The notes below the pieces were generated by a model that was not told the origin of the DNA, did not search any database, and saw only the letters and a list, made by a program, of their open reading frames with translations. Positions 1 through 8,194 of a DNA stretch of 26,435 bases are shown here, piece by piece; position 1 is the first letter of the stretch; every line of letters starts with the position of its first letter. The stretch spans positions 1 to 26,435 of the forward strand of contig JASLGO010000147.1 in the NCBI GenBank assembly GCA_030150135.1, in the 5' to 3' direction. The position numbers and the translations under genes were made by a program. The stretch is from Aquirhabdus sp. Its GTDB lineage: Bacteria; Pseudomonadota; Gammaproteobacteria; Pseudomonadales; Moraxellaceae.

Positions 1-1047
1 ATTCCAACGGATACGTTACGTGCTAGCCTGATGAATGGGGATTTATTGGATAAGGTGACGTATCGACCTGCATTTGTGAGTCGATTGAACGCACAGGCGG
101 ATCATGCGTCATCACAGACGATTGATGCAGCCAAAGCCTTAACAATTCATCCTGATCAGGATATGAAAGACCTTTCGCCAGAGCAGCAAGCGCGTGCACT
201 TGAGATGGCAAGTGATTATCTCTATGAGCGTTTTGTTGCGCATGAGATTAGTCCTGATTTTGCACGTCCAGCGATGCGCGATTTACTCATTCGACGCAGT
301 AAAATCGATGTGCCTGATCAGCGTGTGGTTGTGCCGACACCCGCGGTAGATCCATCACAAGGTCATCCAACCAGTCGCATTGCGGTGACGGGTGGGGAGT
401 CGGCAGGTCGAGGTTTTGCGGAGATTGAATGGCGTCCTGCGTATCATGATTTGCTTGATCCAGTTGGAGGGTATCGGCGTGGTGCGGCAATTAATTTCTT
501 ACAGACCGATGTCAGAATCCAAGATGATCAGCTATCGTTACAGAAGCTGACGTTGATTTCGATTGACTCACTGAGCCCGATCACTGACTTTTTTACACCG
601 TTGTCGTGGAATTTGGCGGTGGGGGTGAGGCAAGTTCCTGAGGAAAATGGGCATTTCAGCACTGACAAAACGCATGCTGTGAGTTATGTGCAGGGGGGCG
701 ATGGTTTTTCTTGGCAATTAGGCGATGCTTTATGCTACGGATTGGCAAGTGCAGCATTGGAAGCTGGAAGTGCATTAGATAAAGGTTGGCGTATTGGCGC
801 TGGACCGACGATTGGATGCTTATGGAATTTGCCGCAAATGAGCCTGCAAGTACAGAACGCAACCGATTTTTGGCAAGATGATCATACATGGCAGAATCAA
901 TGGCAAATTGGTGCGCAGATTCCTTTGAGTCGAGGACTCTTGAATCGTTCTGGTCAACGAGAAGCCTTACGGTTTGCGTGGCAACAGACTCAGCAAGGCA
1001 GTTTGCGGTATCAGGAAGCTAGTGCATCATGGCTTTTATATTTTTAA
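1..1047 (+). CDS. C-terminal part of a DUF4105/Lnb-type envelope protein (5' end outside window)
   Basis: The reading frame is open from the first base, so the ATG at 31 is probably internal and the gene begins left of the window; 348 codons are visible. The visible part has a helical, Glu/Gln-rich stretch, a Pro-rich linker, and then a long region rich in alternating polar and aromatic residues that ends in WLLYF, like an outer-membrane beta-strand terminus. The RGFAEIEWRPAYHDLLDP segment followed by GGYRRGAAI resembles the C-terminal region of long bacterial DUF4105 (Lnb N-terminal periplasmic domain) proteins. This is recognition from memory of the family, not a search. The N-terminal domain and any signal peptide are out of view. 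No function is known. It ends 48 bases before the transporter gene, on the same strand. Confidence 0.6.
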   Translation: MPTDTLRASLMNGDLLDKVTYRPAFVSRLNAQADHASSQTIDAAKALTIHPDQDMKDLSPEQQARALEMASDYLYERFVAHEISPDFARPAMRDLLIRRSKIDVPDQRVVVPTPAVDPSQGHPTSRIAVTGGESAGRGFAEIEWRPAYHDLLDPVGGYRRGAAINFLQTDVRIQDDQLSLQKLTLISIDSLSPITDFFTPLSWNLAVGVRQVPEENGHFSTDKTHAVSYVQGGDGFSWQLGDALCYGLASAALEAGSALDKGWRIGAGPTIGCLWNLPQMSLQVQNATDFWQDDHTWQNQWQIGAQIPLSRGLLNRSGQREALRFAWQQTQQGSLRYQEASASWLLYF

Positions 1048-1095
1048 GCATTTATTTCGTTATTCAGTGATTCAACTTTACGGTATTGAACTCAT

Positions 1096-2550
1096 ATGAT
1101 TCCTACAGATCGATCTTTCCTTGGACATCCACGGGCGCTTGCTCCCTTATTCGCGACGGAGTTGTGGGAGCGTTTTTCCTATTATGGGATTCGTCCGCTG
1201 TTGATTTTGTTTATGACGGCAACGTTATCGACAGGTGGCTATGGGTTTGATCGACCGACTGCGGGTGCGATTGTTGGGATGTTTGCAGGTTCTGTTTATT
1301 TGGCGACACTTCCAGGAGGTTGGCTTGCAGATCGCGTGTTTGGACAGGCGCGCGCGATGTGGTGGGGTTGTATTCTGATTGCGCTGGGGCATTTGAGTAT
1401 TGCCTTGTCGATGGAGTGGGGCAAGCCGCTGTTTTTTGCTGGTCTAGGGTTCATTGTTCTTGGCACAGGATTATTTAAAACCTGTGCTTCGGTGATGGTC
1501 GGGCGATTGTATACGCCTGATGATCCGCGCCGCGATGGCGGTTATTCCATTTTTTATATGGGTATTAATCTCGGTGCGGTGGTTGCGCCGTTGTTGACGG
1601 GGCTTTTATCTGAGCGATTAGGTTGGGCGTGGGGATTTGGCGCAGGTGGATTGGGAATGCTGATTGCGTTGCTGATTTATAGGTTTACAGCAAAAGCAAT
1701 TTTTGATCGGCTTGCTAATGATTTACCACCAGTTTCCTCATCAACAATCATCAAAATTCTGATCGGTTTGTCGCTCGTGATTGCCGCCATTGTGGGTTTG
1801 GTATCGATGTATTCCGCGGTGGTTCTGGCTGATGGGATGACTTATTTTCTAGCAGGAACTGTGCTGATTTATATGACGTGGTTGCTTGGTTTTGGTGGAT
1901 TGACGGTCGATGAAAAAAAACGGGTATTACTTTGCTTGATCATTTTTATTGCTGGGACAGTGTTTTGGTCGGCAAATGAGCAGCAGCCCACCGCTTTAAA
2001 CTTGTTTGCTAAGGATTTTACCGATAAGAATCTTGCAGGTTTTGTGATTCCAACGCTTTGGTTTCAGTCGATTAATCCCATTTCTATTATTGTTTTTGCT
2101 CCGATTTTTGGCGTAGTTTGGCGCTATTGGCCTTCGCGGGAGTTGTCTGCAAGTCTTGGCAAGTTTGCGCTTGGGATGCTGATTTGTGCGATTGCTTTTG
2201 GTTTGATGTATGTCGCATCCAATAAGATTCTCGCTGGTCAGCATTTGGTTTCACCGCTTTGGCTGATTGCGACGTATGTGTTGTCCGCTATTGCTGAGCT
2301 GTGCGTGAGTCCGATTGCTTTGGCGGCGATGACGTTGGTTGCACCGCGTCGTTTGCAGGGACAAATGATGGGATTGTGGTTTATGTCATCTGCGCTGGGG
2401 AATCTGATAGCGGGTCTGACAGGTGGTCATGTTAATCCAGAAAATTTGGCAGATATGCCTGCCTTGTTCGGGCGGACGACGATTTCATTGTTGATCACGG
2501 CGGTTGTGTTGCTTGGGCTGGCGCCGATGATGAAACGATGGGTGAAATGA
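1096..2550 (+). CDS. POT/PTR-family proton-dependent peptide transporter
   Basis: A 484-residue inner-membrane protein of the proton-coupled oligopeptide transporter family (MFS superfamily), normal in length for DtpA-like proteins. It imports di- and tripeptides driven by the proton gradient. The hallmark ExxERFxYYG motif is intact as ELWERFSYYG (residues 22-31) in the first helix; these Glu/Arg residues take part in proton coupling in the family. The motif ATLPGGWLADR follows helix 2, and FYMGINLGAVVAPLLTG matches the family's second signature. About 12-14 hydrophobic segments span the rest. I see no clear Shine-Dalgarno before the ATG. The stop codon lies inside the stem of an intrinsic terminator, so transcription ends immediately. 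The exact peptide substrate cannot be read from sequence. Confidence 0.92.
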   Translation: MIPTDRSFLGHPRALAPLFATELWERFSYYGIRPLLILFMTATLSTGGYGFDRPTAGAIVGMFAGSVYLATLPGGWLADRVFGQARAMWWGCILIALGHLSIALSMEWGKPLFFAGLGFIVLGTGLFKTCASVMVGRLYTPDDPRRDGGYSIFYMGINLGAVVAPLLTGLLSERLGWAWGFGAGGLGMLIALLIYRFTAKAIFDRLANDLPPVSSSTIIKILIGLSLVIAAIVGLVSMYSAVVLADGMTYFLAGTVLIYMTWLLGFGGLTVDEKKRVLLCLIIFIAGTVFWSANEQQPTALNLFAKDFTDKNLAGFVIPTLWFQSINPISIIVFAPIFGVVWRYWPSRELSASLGKFALGMLICAIAFGLMYVASNKILAGQHLVSPLWLIATYVLSAIAELCVSPIALAAMTLVAPRRLQGQMMGLWFMSSALGNLIAGLTGGHVNPENLADMPALFGRTTISLLITAVVLLGLAPMMKRWVK

Positions 2551-2574
2551 GATTCACAGGAATCTCATTTTTTT
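2547..2574 (+). terminator. Intrinsic terminator of the peptide transporter gene
   Basis: A perfect 9-bp stem (ATGAGATTC / GAATCTCAT) with a 4-base loop is followed by seven T. The left arm begins on the last codons, so the TGA stop is part of the stem. Confidence 0.85.
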
Positions 2575-2601
2575 GAGCTAGGAAAGGTGCCGCTGATGAT
2601 T

Positions 2602-3537
2602 TCAAAAATGTATGGAATGAAAATATTTTCCAGCCAGATCGCTAATAAAAATCCAATACATTAGCCCACCTAAAATCAGCCATTTCAGCACATAGTACAA
2701 TGTGCGGTTGACCTTTTTGAGGTTCTTGGCAACTAAGCGCACCTGATAAATATATTGGAATGCTTTATTAATACCGCCTGTACGATCATGCTCATCGTTC
2801 GGGGAGCTTGCCGCAGTCATCACATAACGAGAGAACCAATGGTTAAAGGCCTGCGCCCAGCGTGTGGTCATCGGTCGTTCGATGTCACATAACAGAATAA
2901 TACGGTTCTGGTCAGTTCCATTTTCTGCGTAATGCATATAGGTTTCATCAAACATGACACCTTGACCGTCGCGCCAGCTATAGCGCTCACCATCGACTTC
3001 GATAAAACAGCGATCATCATTCGGTGTCAGTAATCCTAAGTGATAACGGAGCGAGCCTGCGTAAGGGTCTCGATGCAGAACTAAACGACTGCCAGACGGC
3101 AGTTCAGTAAACATTGCGGCTTTTACGGAATCCAGATTTCGAACCAGTTCGGTTGTTTTTGGGCAAAGTTCGAGCGCGGAAGGATGTCCATTTTCATACC
3201 ATTTTAGGTAGAAGCGCTTCCAACCTTTTTTAAAAAATGAATTAAAGCCGACATCATTATATTGACTGGATGCTTTGATACCGCCTTGTTCGGCAAGTTG
3301 TTTTGCTTCATCACGGATCACCAGCCAGTTTTCTTCGAGAACTTTGAGATCAGCAAAATACTCTGAGGATAAATAAGGCGTGGTCGGTACTTTTGAGAAC
3401 CAGTACATGATGACATTGATGGGCGCCATGATCGTGGAGTGATCAAAAAATTGACGAAATAACGAATGTCGAACGTGACCTCTTCGCTGCACATAGATGG
3501 CTGAAGCGAAGAAGATCAGCAATACAATCCACTTCAT
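2602..3537 (-). CDS. lpxO: LpxO-like lipid A / aspartyl-asparaginyl beta-hydroxylase family dioxygenase
   Basis: A 311-residue Fe(II)/2-oxoglutarate dioxygenase of the aspartyl/asparaginyl beta-hydroxylase family. LpxO members hydroxylate C2 of secondary acyl chains of lipid A at the inner membrane. The iron-binding triad is visible as H155-x-D157 and H202 (LHRDPYAG and YMHYAENG). R212 in NRIILLCDIERP is the likely 2-oxoglutarate-binding Arg. A hydrophobic N-terminal segment (1-17) and a C-terminal one (about 282-300) suggest anchoring at both ends, as in LpxO proteins. It lies downstream of the SDR on the same strand with a 114-base gap that contains a TAAAAT -10-like hexamer (3571-3576) and the motif shared with the SDR upstream region, so it may have its own promoter. 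Substrate is inferred from family. Confidence 0.8.
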   Translation of the reverse strand: MKWIVLLIFFASAIYVQRRGHVRHSLFRQFFDHSTIMAPINVIMYWFSKVPTTPYLSSEYFADLKVLEENWLVIRDEAKQLAEQGGIKASSQYNDVGFNSFFKKGWKRFYLKWYENGHPSALELCPKTTELVRNLDSVKAAMFTELPSGSRLVLHRDPYAGSLRYHLGLLTPNDDRCFIEVDGERYSWRDGQGVMFDETYMHYAENGTDQNRIILLCDIERPMTTRWAQAFNHWFSRYVMTAASSPNDEHDRTGGINKAFQYIYQVRLVAKNLKKVNRTLYYVLKWLILGGLMYWIFISDLAGKYFHSIHF

Positions 3538-3582
3538 AGCGTTTCTTGGATAGCCCGAAAAAAATAAAACCTATTTTAACAA

Positions 3583-3596
3583 GCCGTTTTCATGAG
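3583..3596 (-). promoter_or_regulatory. Shared upstream motif, copy at lpxO-like gene
   Basis: Read on the minus strand this is CTCATGAAAACGGC. It differs at one position from a sequence upstream of the neighbouring SDR gene (4471-4484). It lies 46-59 bases upstream of the start codon, just upstream of a TAAAAT -10-like hexamer. A common regulator site is possible; none is identified. Confidence 0.35.
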
Positions 3597-3651
3597 TGAA
3601 ATAGTTTCTGTGACAAGAAAAAGACTGTAGTGAAGTATTAACACGTTTGTC

Positions 3652-4437
3652 CTAATCCAACGGATTCACCCGTCCTAGTGCATAGCGGATACGTTCAGGA
3701 AGACGTTTACTCATTAATGCAATGGCGTTATTGAGGAGACCAGGCATACACACGACTTGTCCTGTATTCACTGCTTTCCAACCTGCATTGACGACATCTG
3801 CGGCATTTGACCAGAGGACTTCTGGAATCATTTTTGCTTTTTCTGCAACATTCATGACGTCGTGAAATTCGGTGTGAGTAAAACCTGGACACAGCGCGGT
3901 TACACGAATGCCTTGGCTGCGGACATCCATATCTAATGATTGAGAGAAACTCAAAACATATTGTTTGATCGCTGAATACAAGGTGCCTTTTCCTGGAGGT
4001 GCAAAAGCGGCGAGAGATGAGACATTAATAATGCGTCCCCATTTCTTCTCAGTCATATGGGGGAGAACTGCATGACATAGCTCAGTCACCGTATTGACCA
4101 TGACTTGTAACTGCGCTTGTACGACTTGAGATGTTTGCATGCTAAAACTTTCTTTGGGTGAATAGCCTGCATTATTAATCAAAATATCAATCGATAATTC
4201 ACGTGTTGCGATTTCATCCATGAGCTCAGCAACCGCGCCGACTTCCGCTAGGTCACTACTAATCGCTTCCATCCGCTGTGGATATTGGGTTTGCAGCTCA
4301 GCGATTAAATCTTCTAAACGATCTAAACGCCGCGCAACCAAGACCAATTGATGACCTTCCGAGGCAAGTAAACGTGCAAATTCGGCACCTAAACCGCTGG
4401 ATGCGCCAGTAATTAATGCAGTGTGTAGAGTAGACAT
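3652..4437 (-). CDS. Classical short-chain dehydrogenase/reductase (SDR)
   Basis: A 261-residue cytosolic NAD(P)(H)-dependent oxidoreductase of the classical SDR family. The cofactor motif TGASSGLG (10-17), NNAG (88-91), catalytic Ser141, Tyr154 and Lys158 (YSAIK) and the PG turn after strand 6 are all present. RR at positions 36-37 after strand 2 suggests a preference for NADP(H), by analogy with other classical SDRs. It resembles the DltE/YqjQ-like group of fatty-acid-associated SDRs, but substrate cannot be assigned. It is divergent from fadB across a 308-base gap with a perfect TGTTTTC-N4-GAAAACA palindrome close to its start. Involvement in fatty acid metabolism is inferred only from position. 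Confidence 0.85.
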   Translation of the reverse strand: MSTLHTALITGASSGLGAEFARLLASEGHQLVLVARRLDRLEDLIAELQTQYPQRMEAISSDLAEVGAVAELMDEIATRELSIDILINNAGYSPKESFSMQTSQVVQAQLQVMVNTVTELCHAVLPHMTEKKWGRIINVSSLAAFAPPGKGTLYSAIKQYVLSFSQSLDMDVRSQGIRVTALCPGFTHTEFHDVMNVAEKAKMIPEVLWSNAADVVNAGWKAVNTGQVVCMPGLLNNAIALMSKRLPERIRYALGRVNPLD

Positions 4438-4472
4438 ATTAATCGTTCTCAGTTATTCCAAATGAACATGGC

Positions 4473-4490
4473 TGTTTTCATGAGAAAACA
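4473..4490. promoter_or_regulatory. Palindrome TGTTTTC-N4-GAAAACA upstream of SDR
   Basis: A perfect 7+4+7 inverted repeat 36-53 bases upstream of the SDR start. It overlaps the CTCATGAAAACAGC motif (4471-4484) also found upstream of the LpxO-like gene. It has the shape of a TetR- or LacI-size operator. No regulator is adjacent. Confidence 0.4.
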
Positions 4491-4567
4491 TTAAAATACG
4501 GCACTTTGTTGTTGTAGACAAAGACGCGTGATGTTTTGTTGGGCAAAAAAAGCCTTAGTGAAATATT

Positions 4568-4595
4568 TTGTGACCTTAGCGTCACAGCATATATA
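4568..4595 (+). promoter_or_regulatory. Likely fadBA promoter with overlapping palindrome
   Basis: TTGTGA (4568-4573) and TATATA (4590-4595) are separated by 16 bases. The -35 and spacer are covered by the perfect inverted repeat TGTGAC-cttagc-GTCACA (4569-4586), the position expected of a repressor site. This leaves a leader of about 140 bases before fadB. Promoter and operator are inferred by eye. Confidence 0.45.
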
Positions 4596-4745
4596 CACGT
4601 AAAAGCATTACAGCGTCTTTGTCTTGGCGTACACTCTACACAGTTTTTTTGCAGCTCTGTGATTTTTGCATAGCTACGAAAATAAAAGCAGATTTGTTTC
4701 ACCAATTTTTTTGCTGTTTCACTTCCTACATCAGGAGCTCTAGGC

Positions 4746-6896
4746 ATGATTTACTCTGGTAATGCCATTTCCGTCCAGCATGTGAGCGACGGTATCGCAG
4801 AATTCAAATTCGATTTGCAAGGCGAGTCGGTTAATAAACTGAATCGTGCGACGGTACAAGAACTTAAAGCGGCGACCGAAGCTGTTAAAGCGGATTCAAG
4901 TGTTAAAGGTCTGATCGTGACTTCAGGCAAACCAGTTTTTATCGTCGGTGCAGATATCACTGAGTTTGGCGATAACTTTGCAAAAGGCGAAGCTGCGATT
5001 GCAGAATGGCTGGATGTACTGAATGATGTATTCAATAAATTTGAAGACCTCGATATTCCTAAAGTTGCAGCAATCAATGGCATCGCATTCGGCGGTGGTT
5101 TTGAAGTGTGTTTAGGCTGTGAATACCGTGTTGCTTCGACAGCGGCTAAAGTTGGTCTGCCAGAAGTGAAATTGGGCTTGTTCCCAGGCTTCGGTGGTAC
5201 TGTGCGTTTGCCACGCGTAATCGGTATCGACAATGCGCTGGAGTGGATTGCAACTGGCGCGGAAAAACGTCCAGAAGCAGCATTGAAAGACGGTGCAGTT
5301 GATGCAGTTGTTGCGCCAGAAAAACTCAATGACGCTGCGATTGACTTGGTTAAACAAGCATTGGCTGGAAAAATGGATTGGCGCGCTCGCCGCCAAGAAA
5401 AATTGGTTCCAGTTAAACTGAGCCCAATTGAACAAATGATGGCGTTCAACAGTGCAAAAGGCGTGATCCTGTCTAAAGCAGGTCCTAACTACCCAGCACC
5501 AAAAATTGCACTGGAAAGCATTGAACAAAACGTCAATCAAAACCGTGATGAAGCGGTGAAGATTGAATCAAAAGGCTTTGCAAAAGCAGCAGTGACTCCA
5601 CAAGCAACTGCATTGATCGGCGTATTTGGTGCAGACCAAATCGTTAAGAAAATGGCGAAGAAGTGGGAAAAAACTGCTCATCCAATCAAGCAAGCGGCTG
5701 TACTCGGCGCGGGCATCATGGGTGGCGGTATTGCTTACCAAGCGGCAAGCAAAGGCACACCAATCGTCATGAAAGATATTCGTGATGAAGCGCTTGCACT
5801 CGGTATGGGCGAAGCGACTAAACTGCTTGCTGGTCAAGTGACCAAAGGCCGTTTAACCCCAGTGAAAATGGGTGAAACCCTGTCACGTATCCGCCCAACA
5901 CTGAACTACGGTGACTTCAAAGAAGTTGATATCGTTATCGAAGCAGTTGTTGAACTTGAAAAAGTGAAAGCAGCAGTTCTGTCAGAAGTTGAAACTTTGG
6001 TTCATGACAAAACCATCCTTGCTTCAAATACCTCAACCATTTCAATTACGTCATTGGCTAAAAACCTGAAACGTCCTGAAAACTTCGTCGGTATGCACTT
6101 CTTCAACCCAGTACACATGATGCCATTGGTTGAAGTCATTCGCGGTGAAAAATCATCAGACGAAGCGATTGCAACGACTGTGGTGTTGGCGCAAAAAATG
6201 GGCAAAGTGCCTGTTGTTGTGAATGACTGCCCAGGTTTCTTGGTAAACCGCGTATTGTTCCCTTACTTCGGTGCGTTTGATTTGCTCGTGAAAGACGGCG
6301 CAGATTTCCAACAAATCGACAAAGTCATGGAAAAATTCGGCTGGCCAATGGGTCCTGCATACCTGATCGACGTGGTCGGTATCGACACTGGCGTACACGG
6401 TGCAGACGTGATGGCAGCTGGTTTCCCAGATCGCATGAAACCTGATTTCAAAGGTTCAATCCAAGTCATGTACGAAAACAAACGTCTGGGTCAGAAAAAT
6501 GACAAAGGCTTCTATGTTTACGTTGCAGACAAAAAAGGTAAAAAAGCCAAGAAAGTTGATCCAACAACTTATGAGCTGTTGGCACCTGTGGTTACTGGCA
6601 TCAAGCGCGAATTTGATGCACAAGAAATCATTGATCGTATGATGGTTGCGCTGTGTAACGAAATCGTTCGTTGCTTGGAAGACAAGATCGTTGCTACCCC
6701 TGCTGAAGCAGATATGGCTCTGATCATGGGTATTGGCTTCCCTCCATTCCGTGGTGGCGCAGCACGTTACATTGATCAAGTCGGTGTTGCAGCATACGTT
6801 GCACTCTGTGACAAATATGCTCACTTAGGCAAAGCCTACGAAGCCCCACAAATGCTGCGCGATATGGCAGCAGCTAACAAATCATTCTACGGTTAA
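4746..6896 (+). CDS. fadB: Fatty acid oxidation complex alpha subunit (enoyl-CoA hydratase / 3-hydroxyacyl-CoA dehydrogenase)
   Basis: 716 residues, the usual FadB length. The N-terminal crotonase domain hydrates enoyl-CoA: the catalytic Glu pair is at E120 (GGGFE) and E140 (GLPE), with the oxyanion-hole region around GIAFGGG. A Rossmann domain begins at GAGIMGGG (321-328) and binds NAD+ for 3-hydroxyacyl-CoA oxidation, with catalytic H451 (HFFNPVHMMPLVE) and its partner E463. Two C-terminal dehydrogenase repeats follow, including GPAYLIDVVGID. It forms the cytosolic alpha2beta2 beta-oxidation complex with FadA, encoded 11 bases downstream. AGGAG lies 8 bases before the ATG. Codon choice is strongly biased compared with neighbours (GGT, CGT and AAA dominate), consistent with high expression. 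Confidence 0.97.
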   Translation: MIYSGNAISVQHVSDGIAEFKFDLQGESVNKLNRATVQELKAATEAVKADSSVKGLIVTSGKPVFIVGADITEFGDNFAKGEAAIAEWLDVLNDVFNKFEDLDIPKVAAINGIAFGGGFEVCLGCEYRVASTAAKVGLPEVKLGLFPGFGGTVRLPRVIGIDNALEWIATGAEKRPEAALKDGAVDAVVAPEKLNDAAIDLVKQALAGKMDWRARRQEKLVPVKLSPIEQMMAFNSAKGVILSKAGPNYPAPKIALESIEQNVNQNRDEAVKIESKGFAKAAVTPQATALIGVFGADQIVKKMAKKWEKTAHPIKQAAVLGAGIMGGGIAYQAASKGTPIVMKDIRDEALALGMGEATKLLAGQVTKGRLTPVKMGETLSRIRPTLNYGDFKEVDIVIEAVVELEKVKAAVLSEVETLVHDKTILASNTSTISITSLAKNLKRPENFVGMHFFNPVHMMPLVEVIRGEKSSDEAIATTVVLAQKMGKVPVVVNDCPGFLVNRVLFPYFGAFDLLVKDGADFQQIDKVMEKFGWPMGPAYLIDVVGIDTGVHGADVMAAGFPDRMKPDFKGSIQVMYENKRLGQKNDKGFYVYVADKKGKKAKKVDPTTYELLAPVVTGIKREFDAQEIIDRMMVALCNEIVRCLEDKIVATPAEADMALIMGIGFPPFRGGAARYIDQVGVAAYVALCDKYAHLGKAYEAPQMLRDMAAANKSFYG

Positions 6897-6907
6897 GGAG
6901 CGATACT

Positions 6908-8080
6908 ATGACAACGTTAAATCCACGTGATGTGGTTATTGTTGATGGCGTGCGCTCTGCCATGGGTCGTACCAAAAATGGTATGTTCCGTAACGTTCGC
7001 GCAGACAGCTTGTCAGCAGAACTGGTCCGTGCACTGTTGATTCGTAACCCAGGTTTTGACCCGAACGAAGTTGAAGATTTGATCTGGGGTTGTGTGAATC
7101 AAACCTTAGAACAAGGTATGAATATCGCGCGTAACATTGGTTTGCTCGCTGATTTGCCAAAAACTGTTTCAGGTCAAACTGTTAACCGTTTGTGTGGTTC
7201 TTCAATGCAAGCGATTCATACTGCTGCGGCTCAAATCGCGACTAACCAAGGTGATATTTTCATCATTGGTGGTGTAGAGCACATGGGTCACGTCGGCATG
7301 ATGCATGGTATTGATCTGAATCCAGAAGCATCGAAGCATTATGCAAAAGCATCGAACATGATGGGCTTAACTGCTGAAATGCTCGGTCGTATGAACGGCA
7401 TTACCCGTGAAATGCAAGACGAGTTCGGTGTTGAGTCACATCGCCGCGCATGGGCTGCAACCGAAGCAGGTCGTTTCAAGAACGAAATCATCGGTGTTGA
7501 AGGTCATGATGAAAATGGTTTCCGCGTATTGTGCGAAATCGACGAAGTGATTCGTCCAGATGCTAACCTTGAAGCATTCAAAGGCTTACGTCCAGCGTTC
7601 GATCCACGTGGCTCAGTGACTGCTGCAACTTCATCAGCACTGTCTGATGGTGCATCTGCAATGCTTCTGATGAGTGCTGCAAAAGCACAATCATTGGGCT
7701 TGAAACCTCGTGCAGTGATTCGCTCAATGGCAGTTGCAGGTTGTGATGCTGCAATCATGGGTTACGGTCCAGTACCTGCAACTCAAAAAGCGCTGAAACG
7801 TGCTGGCTTGACCATGAACGATATCCAAACGGTTGAACTGAACGAAGCATTTGCAGCACAAGGCTTGTCAGTTCTGAAAGCGCTTGATTTGCTCGACAAA
7901 CAAGACAAAGTCAACTTGAACGGTGGTGCAATTGCACTCGGTCACCCACTGGGCTGTTCAGGTGCGCGTATCACCACAACACTCTTGAACGTCATGGAAC
8001 AGCAAGATACTCAAATCGGTCTTGCAACCATGTGTATCGGTCTGGGTCAAGGTATCGCAACGATCATTGAACGTGTTTAA
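6908..8080 (+). CDS. fadA: 3-ketoacyl-CoA thiolase, beta subunit of the fatty acid oxidation complex
   Basis: 390 residues, full length for FadA. It cleaves 3-ketoacyl-CoA with CoA to acetyl-CoA and a chain shortened by two carbons. The nucleophile C96 sits in NRLCGSSMQA; the second-site catalytic residues are H346 (GHPLGCSGAR) and C376 (TMCIGLGQG), with NEAFAAQ at 312-318 completing the thiolase motifs. It is co-transcribed with fadB: only 11 bases separate the genes, and its Shine-Dalgarno (AAGGAG) overlaps the fadB stop codon, which suggests translational coupling. A strong hairpin terminator lies 24 bases after the stop. Confidence 0.97.
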   Translation: MTTLNPRDVVIVDGVRSAMGRTKNGMFRNVRADSLSAELVRALLIRNPGFDPNEVEDLIWGCVNQTLEQGMNIARNIGLLADLPKTVSGQTVNRLCGSSMQAIHTAAAQIATNQGDIFIIGGVEHMGHVGMMHGIDLNPEASKHYAKASNMMGLTAEMLGRMNGITREMQDEFGVESHRRAWAATEAGRFKNEIIGVEGHDENGFRVLCEIDEVIRPDANLEAFKGLRPAFDPRGSVTAATSSALSDGASAMLLMSAAKAQSLGLKPRAVIRSMAVAGCDAAIMGYGPVPATQKALKRAGLTMNDIQTVELNEAFAAQGLSVLKALDLLDKQDKVNLNGGAIALGHPLGCSGARITTTLLNVMEQQDTQIGLATMCIGLGQGIATIIERV

Positions 8081-8104
8081 TTAGACGTTTTTTGATTGTT
8101 GAAT

Positions 8105-8136
8105 AAAAAATCCCCGCCAATGTGCGGGGATTTTTT
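8105..8136. terminator. Bidirectional terminator between fadA and the DUF4238 gene
   Basis: A symmetrical hairpin: AAAAAATCCCCGC, loop CAATGT, GCGGGGATTTTTT. The stem GC block is flanked by A6 on the left and T6 on the right, so it can stop transcription both from fadA and from the convergent minus-strand gene that ends at 8195. Confidence 0.92.
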
Positions 8137-8194
8137 ATGAGTTTTTCTCTATTACCTTTAGTTATCCCGAACTCAAGCCAATTGTTAGATCCAG

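Larger units (their letters stand above)
4438..4745. other. Divergent intergenic region between SDR and fadB
   Basis: 308 bases without a convincing gene. It holds two palindromes (4473-4490 and 4569-4586), a plausible fadB promoter (4568-4595), and a leader of about 140 bases ending in the fadB Shine-Dalgarno AGGAG at 4733-4737. No RNA gene was recognised. Confidence 0.6.

Noticed and set aside
4569..4586. CRP-like site TGTGA...TCACA at the fadB promoter
   Set aside because: The half-sites are eight bases apart rather than the six of a CRP site, so it is listed only as an unassigned palindrome.
4751..5449. Long minus-strand open frame of 232 codons inside fadB
   Set aside because: It is the complement of a strongly codon-biased gene; the Ser/Ala/Pro/Thr-rich translation has no domain and no ribosome site.
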